DNA of 64,000 nt from Salvia splendens (lineage: Eukaryota; Streptophyta; Magnoliopsida; Lamiales; Lamiaceae): NCBI RefSeq assembly GCF_004379255.2, contig NC_056038.1:12624729-12688728 (forward strand), read 5' to 3'. Numbering within the stretch: position 1 is the stretch's first letter; each line of letters opens with the position of its first letter. The position numbers and the translations under genes were made by a program. This document shows positions 35,530 through 43,837 of this stretch, one piece after another. Below the pieces are notes generated by a model, which had not been told where the DNA came from, did no database searches, and saw only the letters and a program-made list of their open reading frames with translations.

Positions 35530-36015
35530 ACTTATGCCTTTTTTATTGCTCATGTAATACCTTTAGTTACAACCAAACTTTCACATATTACAAATATAAT
35601 TACACTTTTACGTGCTACAAAATTATCTACCTCCTTAAATATCACTATTTTAGTGACGTGTCTCTCTGTTTTTGACATGCATAATAAATACCCATCTATG
35701 TGTCACAATTTTATTTAGTACTACGATTCAATGCATAAAGATCGCCTTAAGTGATCAACAAATTATGTCTAATTATCACACTTCATTTTTACCATAAATG
35801 GTAAATAGGTCTCAAGTTCCACTATCTCACTCCACTCACATTTTATTATAAAACCAATATAAAAAAGTGAGTCACATTCCACTAACTTTTTCATTTCTTA
35901 CATTTCTTAAAACTGGTGCCCGGTCAAAGAGTGACAATTAATTGGGGACGAAGGGAGTAATACAACTCTATTGCAAGATTTCAGCTTCATATGTTGTGTT
36001 GAAGGAGTTTATCAA
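35530..36015. other. 3' flank of the broken kinase, with MITE remnant
   Basis: The first ~200 bases resemble the 3' flank at 1357 onward. A decayed Stowaway-like element occupies roughly 35760-35957 (TTTACCATAAATGG box inside; right end GGGGACGAAGGGAGTA). Confidence 0.5.
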
Positions 36016-36659
36016 TGTTAAGAACGCTCTTTAATTAATGTCGAATATATGTCCCCTGTTTGTAGAAACAAGCAAACCGGTGCCCGGGAAGGGTCGGCAG
36101 CTAACAAGACGGCTGGCGCTGAAGTTCCGTTGGCAACAAAATAAGTTTATTTTTGTTTCACACAAGAATTGTGGGCAAATACTTCTTCATTAATTGAGAA
36201 CGAAATCAATGAATAGCCCTATTTACATAACCAAGGACTCTATGGTTGGTTCGACCAATCCTAGACATCGGGAAAGAATCAACAAAGAAAACCCGATGGG
36301 GCGTAGAAAAGCCCAACTTAATGATGTTTGCAATAAAAATAAAACAGAGACTCGACAAAAGGAAAAAAACAGTCTTAATAAAAGGAAATTAACTAAAATT
36401 TAAATAGTCTTAATCAAAGGAAATTAACTAAAATTTAAATAACGTTCTCGCGTCTATTTTGGACGCGAGATCACCATAACGTGCGGGCGGCTTGATGTTC
36501 TCCCTTGGTCTCAATGTCCTCGTCATTATTCCTTCGTCCCTATGCGATGTCCCCAAATCTTCTTGGCATAGCTCCTCCTGATCATCTCTCGAGTTCTGTG
36601 TCGGTGTCGTGGGTAGGCTGGTAGTACTCTCTGTTGATGGAGCTGGTGGGTTCGTATCA
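36016..36659 (-). repeat. Gypsy LTR, minus strand (second family)
   Basis: On the minus strand the LTR would begin TGATACGAAC at 36659, directly after a polypurine tract (CCGGGGGGGAG, about 36660-36670), and end GTTCTTAACA at 36016. The end is placed by analogy with the other two gypsy LTR families here. The polyprotein stop lies inside it. Confidence 0.55.
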
Positions 36660-36841
36660 ACTCCCCCCCGGATAGTAACCTCCTTGTCCTCAAAGATAAT
36701 GTCCGGAAACCGTTGCTTAACTTCTGATAGAGGCTCCCACGAGGGCGAATCTGACCTATCCGACCACTTGACCAAAACATGCTCCACCGCCTCTCCATTG
36801 TGCCACAAAATCTGAGTGTCCAATATGCTGACCAGCTTCAT
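36428..36841 (-). pseudogene. Gypsy integrase chromodomain C-terminus
   Basis: 137 codons on the minus strand: chromodomain core VEHVLVKWSDRSDSPSWEP, then VKQRFPDIIFEDKE, a translated purine tract (RGGVDT), a Ser/Thr/Pro-rich linker and the ending LRPRENIKPPARYGDL. The rest of the element towards 36860 and beyond is lost. It is a fragment of a chromovirus integrase, unrelated in family to the unit A/B elements but built the same way. Confidence 0.8.
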
Positions 36842-37028
36842 GATCTGTAATACCCACTTCCTTTCCTATCCCTTCCCGTCAATATTTACGTCGTATGTTT
36901 TAATGGGACTTGTTACCTTGTTGTCGACGCTTAGCATTATTAGTTCGCAAAACAAATTTTAAGGAGAATAATCAAACAAGCTAAAACACGCAAAAGTATG
37001 TTACCTTGTTGCCAACGATAGGATTCCT

Positions 37029-40000
37029 TTGGCAACACTGCCGCCACTTTACTCACAGTTGCCTCCAATCTCAGTTAAGTTGAATGATAGTAATTTTCTT
37101 ATGTGGCAACAGCAGGTAGATGTAGCCCTTTATGGGTATGGCCTTGAAGGTTTTTTCACTGGAGAATCTGATCCACCTGAGAGGCAGATTCCAGATGAAG
37201 ACAAAGAAGAAATGGTGGAGAATCCAGCCTTTGTGACATGGCAGAGGCAAGATAGGAGAGTAGCCGGATGGCTCTTATCCTCTTTATCTGAGAGTGCACT
37301 AAGCTTGGCTGTTGGGCTAAGATCTGCTAGAGATATATGGAGTGCACTCGAGACAAATTTTGCAAGCAAATCAACAGCTAAAGTGATGCAATATAGGCAG
37401 CAAATGCAGTGTTTAAAGAAGGATGGCCTGACCATGGGAGAGTATCTGGCCAAGATGAGAAATTATTTTGACTTACTTGGTTCTGTTGGATGTAGAGTAT
37501 CTGAAGCAGAGCAGGTGCTACACATTATGGGAGGTCTCGGTCAAGATTATGATCCGGCCGTATGTGCAGTGACCTCAAGAACAGATCCTTGGAGCATTGG
37601 TGATGTAAGTGCTTTTCTGCTCAGTTTTGAATCCAGGATGGAAACTACTAGAGCTCATTCAGTGAGTACAGAGGGGTCACAACCCACTCTCAATCTTGTT
37701 CAAAACCAATCCATGCAAAGAAAGGATATGCAGAGTTCCAACAATAGCAGACCAGAATCAGGTTTTGGAAGAGGTTTTGGAGGAAGAGGTCAAATAGGAA
37801 GTCGTGGTGGCAGAAGCTTTGGTAGAGGAGGTAATAAGATTATTTGTCAGCTTTGTGAGAAACCAGGTCATACTGCAGCCAAATGTTGGCATAGGTTTGA
37901 GCACAATTACACACCACCTCAGCATGTTTTCAGAGGAAGTGCTCCACAACAACATCAACAGCAAGGAATTTTCAATCCCTCTGCTCATCTTATCCAGTCA
38001 GTACGAAGAGCTCCATCCAACTCTTTTCCTGCTGGAACTTCATCTGAGTTCAGCTATGGACCAAATTCATCATCCAGTTGGTTTCCAGATTCAGGGGCCA
38101 CACACCATGTGTCTAATGATCTCAACAATCTGAACTTAAGCTCAGAATACACAGGAGGTAAGAATCTTCTTCTTGGTAATGGAAAAGCTGTTAAAATTGC
38201 AAATGTTGGTGAGACTGTCATTAAATCTCATTCATCTTTCTCCACCAGAAAATTGCACCTTAAAAACTTGCTACATGTTCCTAGTATTACTAAAAATCTC
38301 CTTAGTGTGTCTAAATTTGCTAAAGACAACTCGGTGTTCTTTGAATTTCACCCATCATTCTGTTTTGTCAAGGATCTGAATACCAAGGAAATTGTGCTCA
38401 AAGGAACACTTGACAGAGGTCTTTACCACTTCTTAGTTGATCACTCTCCAATCAAGAGCAGCACCAGCTCCCTTTTCTCTTCAAATCAAGGATCTCCAGC
38501 CGTCCATTCTCTAAGCCTGGCCAACTCTTCATCCAGCAGTGGTTCTTCCCATGATCCTAAGCTATCTTTGTCTCTGTGGCATAGTAGATTAGGTCATCCC
38601 ACTCTTGATGTAGTAAAATTTGCTCTTAATAGCTGCAACATTCCTTATGATGAAATGAAAGATTCCTCACTTTGCTTTCCATGTTCAGTTTCTAAAGCTC
38701 ACAGATTACCATATTCACATTCCAATTCTGAAACTTTATCTCCTCTTGAACTTATTCACAGTGACCTCTGGGGTCCTTCACCCATTAAATCTAGAAATGG
38801 TTACACTTATTATGTTTCATTTGTGGATCATTTTTCTAGATACACATGGATTTTTCTGCTTAAAAACAAGAATGATGTTACCACTGTGTTTAAGATTAAG
38901 TTTCTTCAATCCGATTGGGGATGTGAGTTTCAAGGATTAGTGCCTTATCTTAAGGAGTGTGGGATTGTTCACAAAATATCTTGTCCATATACACCACAAC
39001 AAAATGGCTTAGCCGAGAGAAAACATAGGCACATGGTTGAAACAGGTTTGGCTTTGCTTGCTCAGTCTCATCTTCCTCAACGATTTTGGGATGATGCTTT
39101 CATCACTGCTGTTCATTTGATTAACCTTATGCCTTCAAAAACTATAAAAAATTCATCACCTCATGAATTGCTTTTTCTTAAGAAACCAGACTATTCTTTC
39201 TTGAGAGTCTTTGGTTGTCTTTGTTTTCCTTTTACTAGGCCATATAACAAGCACAAATTAGAATTTAGATCTGTCAAGTGCACTTTCCTAGGATATAGTC
39301 CATCTTACAAGGGATATAAAGCACTTCTTCCTAATGGGAAAGTCATTGTAACTAGAGACATCATCTTTGATGAATCTGTTTTTCCATTTCAACCTACCTC
39401 TATCTCTTCACATCCTGTTTTCTCTGAGAGTCCTTCCTCACTTCTTCCATCTCATCTTATACATGTGTCTCATCACACTCCTCCTCATATCCCAGAATCT
39501 CCTCATTCTCCTACTCCATCCACACCACCTTCTGCTGCTATTTCACCACCTTCTTCTGTTTCTCACACTGCCTCTGATTCTGTTAGTCCAGCTGCTGCTC
39601 TACCTGATCAACCTCTTTTTGATTCTTCTCCTTTACTCCCAATTCAGCCCACTCATTCCATGACTACAAGATCCAAATCTGGGATTTTCAAGCCTAAAGT
39701 TTACACCATCACCACCTCTGCTTATTCTTTACCTAAAACTGCATCAGAAGCCTTACTCTTGCCTGCCTGGAAATCTGCCATGATGAATGAATTTATTGCT
39801 TTACTCAAAAACAAAACTTGGATTTTAACAGCTCTTCCACCAGGTAAAAACCTCATTGGTTGTACTTGGGTCTTTAAGCTTAAATTACACTTATCTGGAG
39901 AGATTGCTAGACACAAGGCCAGGCTTGTGGCTCAAGGCTTCTCTCAACAGTCTAGTTTTGACTTTACTGAAACATTTAGTCCGGTTGTGAAGCCTACTAC

Positions 40001-41531
40001 TATCAGAATCATACTTAGTCTGGCTGTTTATTTGGAATGGGATGTCACCCACCTTGATGTCAACAATGCTTTTCTGAATGGGGAATTAAAGGAAGATATT
40101 TATATGAAGCAACCTCTGGGATTTGAGCAAGAAGGTCCTCATCTTGTATGTAAACTTAATAAGGCTATCTATGGTCTGAAGCAGGCCTCTAGAGCATGGT
40201 TCTTCACTGTTCACTCCACTCTTCTTACTCTTGGCTTCACTCAATCAAAGGCTGATGCTTCAATGTTTTTCAGATTACAAGGCAGAGAGGTGATTTATCT
40301 ATTAATTTATGTAGATGATATGTTAATTACTGGAAATACTCCTGCCTCCATCAAGCAAGTAATCTATCAGTTGAACTCTCATTTCTCTTTAAAAGATCTT
40401 GGGGAGGTGAGCCTATTCTTAGGAGTTGAAGTTGTTAAAACTGCTGGTAATGGCATTCATTTGTCTCAATCCAATTACATCAAAGATCTCTTAAAGAGAG
40501 CTAACATGACAGGTGCAAAAGGATGTCCAACTCCTATGGTGACTAATTGTGAACTGAGTAAGAATAGTGGTGATCCCATCTCTGATCCGAAGCTCTACAG
40601 GAGTGTGGTTGGAGCACTTCAATATGCTACCATCACTCGTCCAGATATTAACTTTGCTGTGAACAAAGTTAGTCAGTACATGGCAAGCCCATTGGATACA
40701 CATTGGAGAGCAGTGAAGAGAATCTTAAGATATTTATCCGGAACTCTTGATTATGGCATACAACTCCATCGTTCAAATGGTGAAATTTCAGCTTTTTCGG
40801 ACTCTGACTGGGCAGCTGATGTTGATGACAGAAGATCTACTACTGGAGTGTGTGCTTATCATGGGAGAAACTTAATTTCTTGGTGTGTGAAGAAGCAAAC
40901 TGTTGTGGCAAGATCGAGTACTGAGGCTGAGTATAGGAGCTTGGCTCAAGCAGCGTCTGAAGTGGCATGGTTAACTTCGTTGCTTAGTGAGTTGAGAATC
41001 AAAAGGAAGCATGTTCCTGTGATATGGGTTGACAACTTGAGTGCCATAGCTTTAGCATCAAACCCTGTTCTTCATGCAAGAACTAAGCACATAGAATTGG
41101 ATATGCACTTCGTCAGAGACAAGGTTCTAAGCAATAAACTTGAGCTGAGGCATGTCCCGACTAAAGATCAGATAGCTGACATCTTTACTAAGCCACTGTG
41201 CCATCAATCCTTTGTGAGACTCAGAGAACGTTTGGGACTAGTCTCTCTGTCCTCCCTCGGATTGAGGGGGCGTGTTAGAAGTGAAGGCCATGTTGATTAT
41301 GCTGGAGCTCATCATATGGAATTACATGATCAGAAGAATGCAAGTAATGGAATATTCCATACACAAATGAATCCAGATTGCAGCTCGACACAAGTTGTTG
41401 ATGTCTCCTTACAGCCAACAAAGTCACGAGCTCCACTTGTGGTTGTACCGGAGATTCCAGCTCAGATTGGGGACCATTCGGTTAGTTGGAGAGACGTGGT
41501 CATCCGAGGATTAAAGAAGAATGTAGCTTAG
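37029..41531 (+). CDS. Copia gag-pol polyprotein, 1500 aa, element lacking a visible 5' LTR
   Basis: One open frame with gag (UBN2-like, ~1-210), CCHC knuckle CQLCEKPGHTAAKC (~275), protease FPDSGATHHVS (~355), integrase with HSDLWGP and TPQQNGLAERKHR, reverse transcriptase YVDDMLITG, and RNase H SDSDWAADVDDRRSTTG and SSTEAEYRSL. Between VFKIKFLQSDWG and the preceding integrase strand about 14 residues seem missing compared with usual copia integrases, inside the catalytic core, which would likely inactivate it. The frame continues past the purine tract (GLRGRV, ~41262) into the 3' LTR for ~86 codons. Upstream sequence is gypsy debris with no LTR or primer site, so the element is 5'-truncated. 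The open frame suggests recent activity of its parent. Confidence 0.85.
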   Translation: MATLPPLYSQLPPISVKLNDSNFLMWQQQVDVALYGYGLEGFFTGESDPPERQIPDEDKEEMVENPAFVTWQRQDRRVAGWLLSSLSESALSLAVGLRSARDIWSALETNFASKSTAKVMQYRQQMQCLKKDGLTMGEYLAKMRNYFDLLGSVGCRVSEAEQVLHIMGGLGQDYDPAVCAVTSRTDPWSIGDVSAFLLSFESRMETTRAHSVSTEGSQPTLNLVQNQSMQRKDMQSSNNSRPESGFGRGFGGRGQIGSRGGRSFGRGGNKIICQLCEKPGHTAAKCWHRFEHNYTPPQHVFRGSAPQQHQQQGIFNPSAHLIQSVRRAPSNSFPAGTSSEFSYGPNSSSSWFPDSGATHHVSNDLNNLNLSSEYTGGKNLLLGNGKAVKIANVGETVIKSHSSFSTRKLHLKNLLHVPSITKNLLSVSKFAKDNSVFFEFHPSFCFVKDLNTKEIVLKGTLDRGLYHFLVDHSPIKSSTSSLFSSNQGSPAVHSLSLANSSSSSGSSHDPKLSLSLWHSRLGHPTLDVVKFALNSCNIPYDEMKDSSLCFPCSVSKAHRLPYSHSNSETLSPLELIHSDLWGPSPIKSRNGYTYYVSFVDHFSRYTWIFLLKNKNDVTTVFKIKFLQSDWGCEFQGLVPYLKECGIVHKISCPYTPQQNGLAERKHRHMVETGLALLAQSHLPQRFWDDAFITAVHLINLMPSKTIKNSSPHELLFLKKPDYSFLRVFGCLCFPFTRPYNKHKLEFRSVKCTFLGYSPSYKGYKALLPNGKVIVTRDIIFDESVFPFQPTSISSHPVFSESPSSLLPSHLIHVSHHTPPHIPESPHSPTPSTPPSAAISPPSSVSHTASDSVSPAAALPDQPLFDSSPLLPIQPTHSMTTRSKSGIFKPKVYTITTSAYSLPKTASEALLLPAWKSAMMNEFIALLKNKTWILTALPPGKNLIGCTWVFKLKLHLSGEIARHKARLVAQGFSQQSSFDFTETFSPVVKPTTIRIILSLAVYLEWDVTHLDVNNAFLNGELKEDIYMKQPLGFEQEGPHLVCKLNKAIYGLKQASRAWFFTVHSTLLTLGFTQSKADASMFFRLQGREVIYLLIYVDDMLITGNTPASIKQVIYQLNSHFSLKDLGEVSLFLGVEVVKTAGNGIHLSQSNYIKDLLKRANMTGAKGCPTPMVTNCELSKNSGDPISDPKLYRSVVGALQYATITRPDINFAVNKVSQYMASPLDTHWRAVKRILRYLSGTLDYGIQLHRSNGEISAFSDSDWAADVDDRRSTTGVCAYHGRNLISWCVKKQTVVARSSTEAEYRSLAQAASEVAWLTSLLSELRIKRKHVPVIWVDNLSAIALASNPVLHARTKHIELDMHFVRDKVLSNKLELRHVPTKDQIADIFTKPLCHQSFVRLRERLGLVSLSSLGLRGRVRSEGHVDYAGAHHMELHDQKNASNGIFHTQMNPDCSSTQVVDVSLQPTKSRAPLVVVPEIPAQIGDHSVSWRDVVIRGLKKNVA

Positions 41532-41688
41532 ACAAGTTTGTTATGATTAAGTGGCTAATCTTGTACTAGAGTAGATTAGTGAAACATTCTGGATTGTTCC
41601 ATGAGCCTCCATATGTATGAGAACGTTGTAAGCATTTTTCAATCAATGAAAACAGTAGCTACTGAAACTATCATTCTAGCTTCACAAA
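41273..41688 (+). repeat. Copia 3' LTR (right end approximate)
   Basis: Starts TGTTAGAAGTGAAGG right after the purine tract ATTGAGGGGGCG. The right end is placed at AGCTTCACA by the TG...CA rule only; there is no partner LTR to compare. The polyprotein stop at 41529-41531 lies inside. Confidence 0.5.
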
Positions 41689-43204
41689 ACTATCATTCTA
41701 TCATGGTTTTATCTCATTCTATATTGAGTAATGTTTGAGTTTGCTTTCTTATTATGTCTTGAAGTGTTTTCTTTCACGGAGCTGGTTTAAAACCTGCCTA
41801 CGCCCCCGTCCGTCGCCTCCGTCGGCCCGAAGCTAAGTCTCTTTCCTTCCTTCTCGTCTTAATTGTTTAAGCACCGGAAGGTTAACTTGGAGTAGTTAAT
41901 TCGGGTCTTGTTCGATTTTAGGCCGTTCTTGCTGATTAGTTAATTTGTGATGTTGTGATATTATGCTCAGTTTATATGTGACTAGAAACTTAGGTTCCAC
42001 TCATTCTCAGATTTGGTGCAAGGCTGATTAGTTGTGCTAGCATGGGGAACGGTCAGAATTTGGCTAATGTTCTACTTAAATTTTGAGGTAGCATGCTTGG
42101 GGTTTTGGTCACTTGGATGGAAACTTGTGTATATATGAGTGTTCTTATACTGTGAGCACTACCTAGGCTGATGATCCTGATGTCGAGGCGGTAGTTTATG
42201 GTTTCTAGTCCTAGTGTTTCTACATGGTGACATGAGGAAAAGTTGAATGGAAGGATGGAGGGAGTGTTACCTTTGTTGATGGAGGATTTTCAGCTCCTAA
42301 GCTTTCGTGGATTGCAGGAACTTGAGCAATTCCTCCTATTCACTAATATATATACAGGGTATGTGTAACTGAAAGCCTGCAAGGCTGGTTGTTTGTGCGG
42401 AAAAAAAAGGGTCCCTAGGTTGATTGTACATTGGCTGTTTCTCCTGCAATAAGGCAGGGCATGTGTTGGCAATTGAAACTAGAAAAATAACATATAATTG
42501 TCCCACATCGGTGTTAAAAGAAAACTGAAACTAGTATATAAATCTCATGGGCCACTCCTCCTATCACCAATTGGTTTTAGGATGGAACCCATGGATTTCT
42601 ATCATACTCGTGAAAATAAATGCAATTCCACTCTCATTTGTTACTCTACTGCAGTGGCCTCAGTTCCTCTGTCTCTTGCAGCGTTCTCACTGAGTTTTTA
42701 TGCGATTTTGCAGGTGTAACATGGAGCAGAAGCTGTTGAACTGGAGTGCAGGGTTCCTGCAGTTGTACTGCAGTTTTCCTTCCCTATTCTGATCAGTGGC
42801 AGCCTGTGGTGGGGCTGAGGAGTGCAGGCTGCTGCAGCCCTCCATCCTCCTTATTTAGGTAAATTTTGGTATTCTTCAAGAAGTAGTGTTACCTCTTAAC
42901 CATACTTATTTCGTTTGCTAGCTATTGGTACTCTAATGGCCTTGTTTGGTTTTGTTTACATCTGGATTTTGTAGGGATGAAGGAGAAGTAGTTGGCTGAA
43001 AAGAAAACGCCCTCCCGCGACATGGCTCGATTCCCTCGGCCCGACGGCCGAGCGGAGACGTGGTCGTGCCTGGTGTGGTTTTGCTCGGGGAGAAGAATAG
43101 ATTCAAAATGTCTTCGTCTTGACATTTTTTGTATTATTTTTCCTTCATTTTCATTATCATATATTGTGTAAGCTAAGACATAGTTCGGAATGTAATATTG
43201 TTGG
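41689..43204. other. Unassigned region between copia and MULE
   Basis: No gene recognised. It contains moderately GC-rich stretches (41790-41840, 42990-43090) and a promoter-like pair at 42500-42543 listed separately. Nothing reads as a long protein. Confidence 0.4.
42500..42543 (+). promoter_or_regulatory. snRNA-type USE + TATA pair (Pol III-like spacing)
   Basis: GTCCCACATCG (42500-42510) matches the plant upstream sequence element RTCCCACATCG of U-snRNA genes. A TATATAAA box starts at 42535, 24 bases further, the short spacing known from Pol III-type snRNA promoters. No known snRNA follows. The sequence downstream (CCAATTGGTTTTAGGATGG) looks like a common retrotransposon LTR, so this may be an LTR promoter. 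Confidence 0.35.
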
Positions 43205-43240
43205 ATTTTATTTACTTAAGGAATAGACAGACACATTCCC
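43205..43240 (+). repeat. Left part of ~50-bp repeat flanking MULE and hAT
   Basis: The sequence ATTTTATTTACTTAAGGAAT followed by AGACAGACACATTCCC continues after the MULE at 50492-50505 and recurs uninterrupted at 51459-51508. The last ten bases are the MULE target duplication. Confidence 0.85.
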
Positions 43241-43567
43241 GGGTTTTTTCTATTTTTGTTCTAGGCTACATTAATCATTCCTCGTTTGTTCTAGCTTTTT
43301 TTTTTGTTCCGGATTTGGGAGAGACGCATGACCCTCATGCGTCTCTTTTTAATGAGACGTATGACAATTATGCGTCTTTCATAGAGACGCATGAGGGTCA
43401 TGCGTCTCTCTCTTTTTTTCGTTTTTTTTAAACGATGCATGAGAGTCATGCGTCTTAGGTACTGGCGCATGACTCTCATGCGTCTTTTATTATTTTAAAA
43501 TTTGACTGACGACGCATGAGAATCATGCGTCTTAAAGAGAGACGCATGACGCTCATGCGTCTCTAAC
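43241..43567 (+). repeat. MULE left TIR with seven palindromes
   Basis: After ~80 bases of unique terminus come seven imperfect ~24-bp palindromes of the form AGACGCATGA-nnn-TCATGCGTCT (start about 43321, 43354, 43383, 43432, 43464, 43509, 43538). All seven have a counterpart in the right TIR in the same order. Confidence 0.9.
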
Positions 43568-43676
43568 TTGCTTAAATCACCCCCCGTCCAGAATAGGCAG
43601 AAAACACGATTGAAAGAGGGGAAGGCTAAGCTTGACGATTTCTTGGCGATTTTTTGGCGATTTCCTTCATATTTCG

Positions 43677-43832
43677 GTAAGTTTCCTTAAATCTTTCAAC
43701 ATTGCTCTCTTATTTGTTGTTTATTTGCATATTATTAGGGGTTTTGATTAATTTATTTAAAACTTATTAAATTAGGGTTTATTGAAAAAATTTGTCTTTA
43801 ATTGTTGTTGGTTTGTATATATATTTTTGCAG
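43677..43832 (+). other. Predicted 5'-UTR intron of the MULE transposase
   Basis: Donor TTTCG/GTAAGTTTCC at 43677 and acceptor TTTTTGCAG at about 43824-43832, five bases before the ATG at 43838. The PMD gene at the other end has the same arrangement (donor near 50045, acceptor CATCGCAG directly before its ATG). Confidence 0.65.
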
Positions 43833-43837
43833 AAATC

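Noticed and set aside
39367..39663. 98-codon Leu-rich frame in the copia linker
   Set aside because: A frame-shifted shadow of the Ser/Pro-rich linker between integrase and reverse transcriptase.
42660..43140. Possible host gene exons between copia and MULE
   Set aside because: There are moderately GC-rich stretches and GT/AG candidates, but no frame over ~75 codons and no recognisable domain.
43321..43565. CRISPR-like array of palindromic repeats
   Set aside because: Repeats are mirrored in the other TIR, have no unique spacers of constant length, and lie in a plant MULE.
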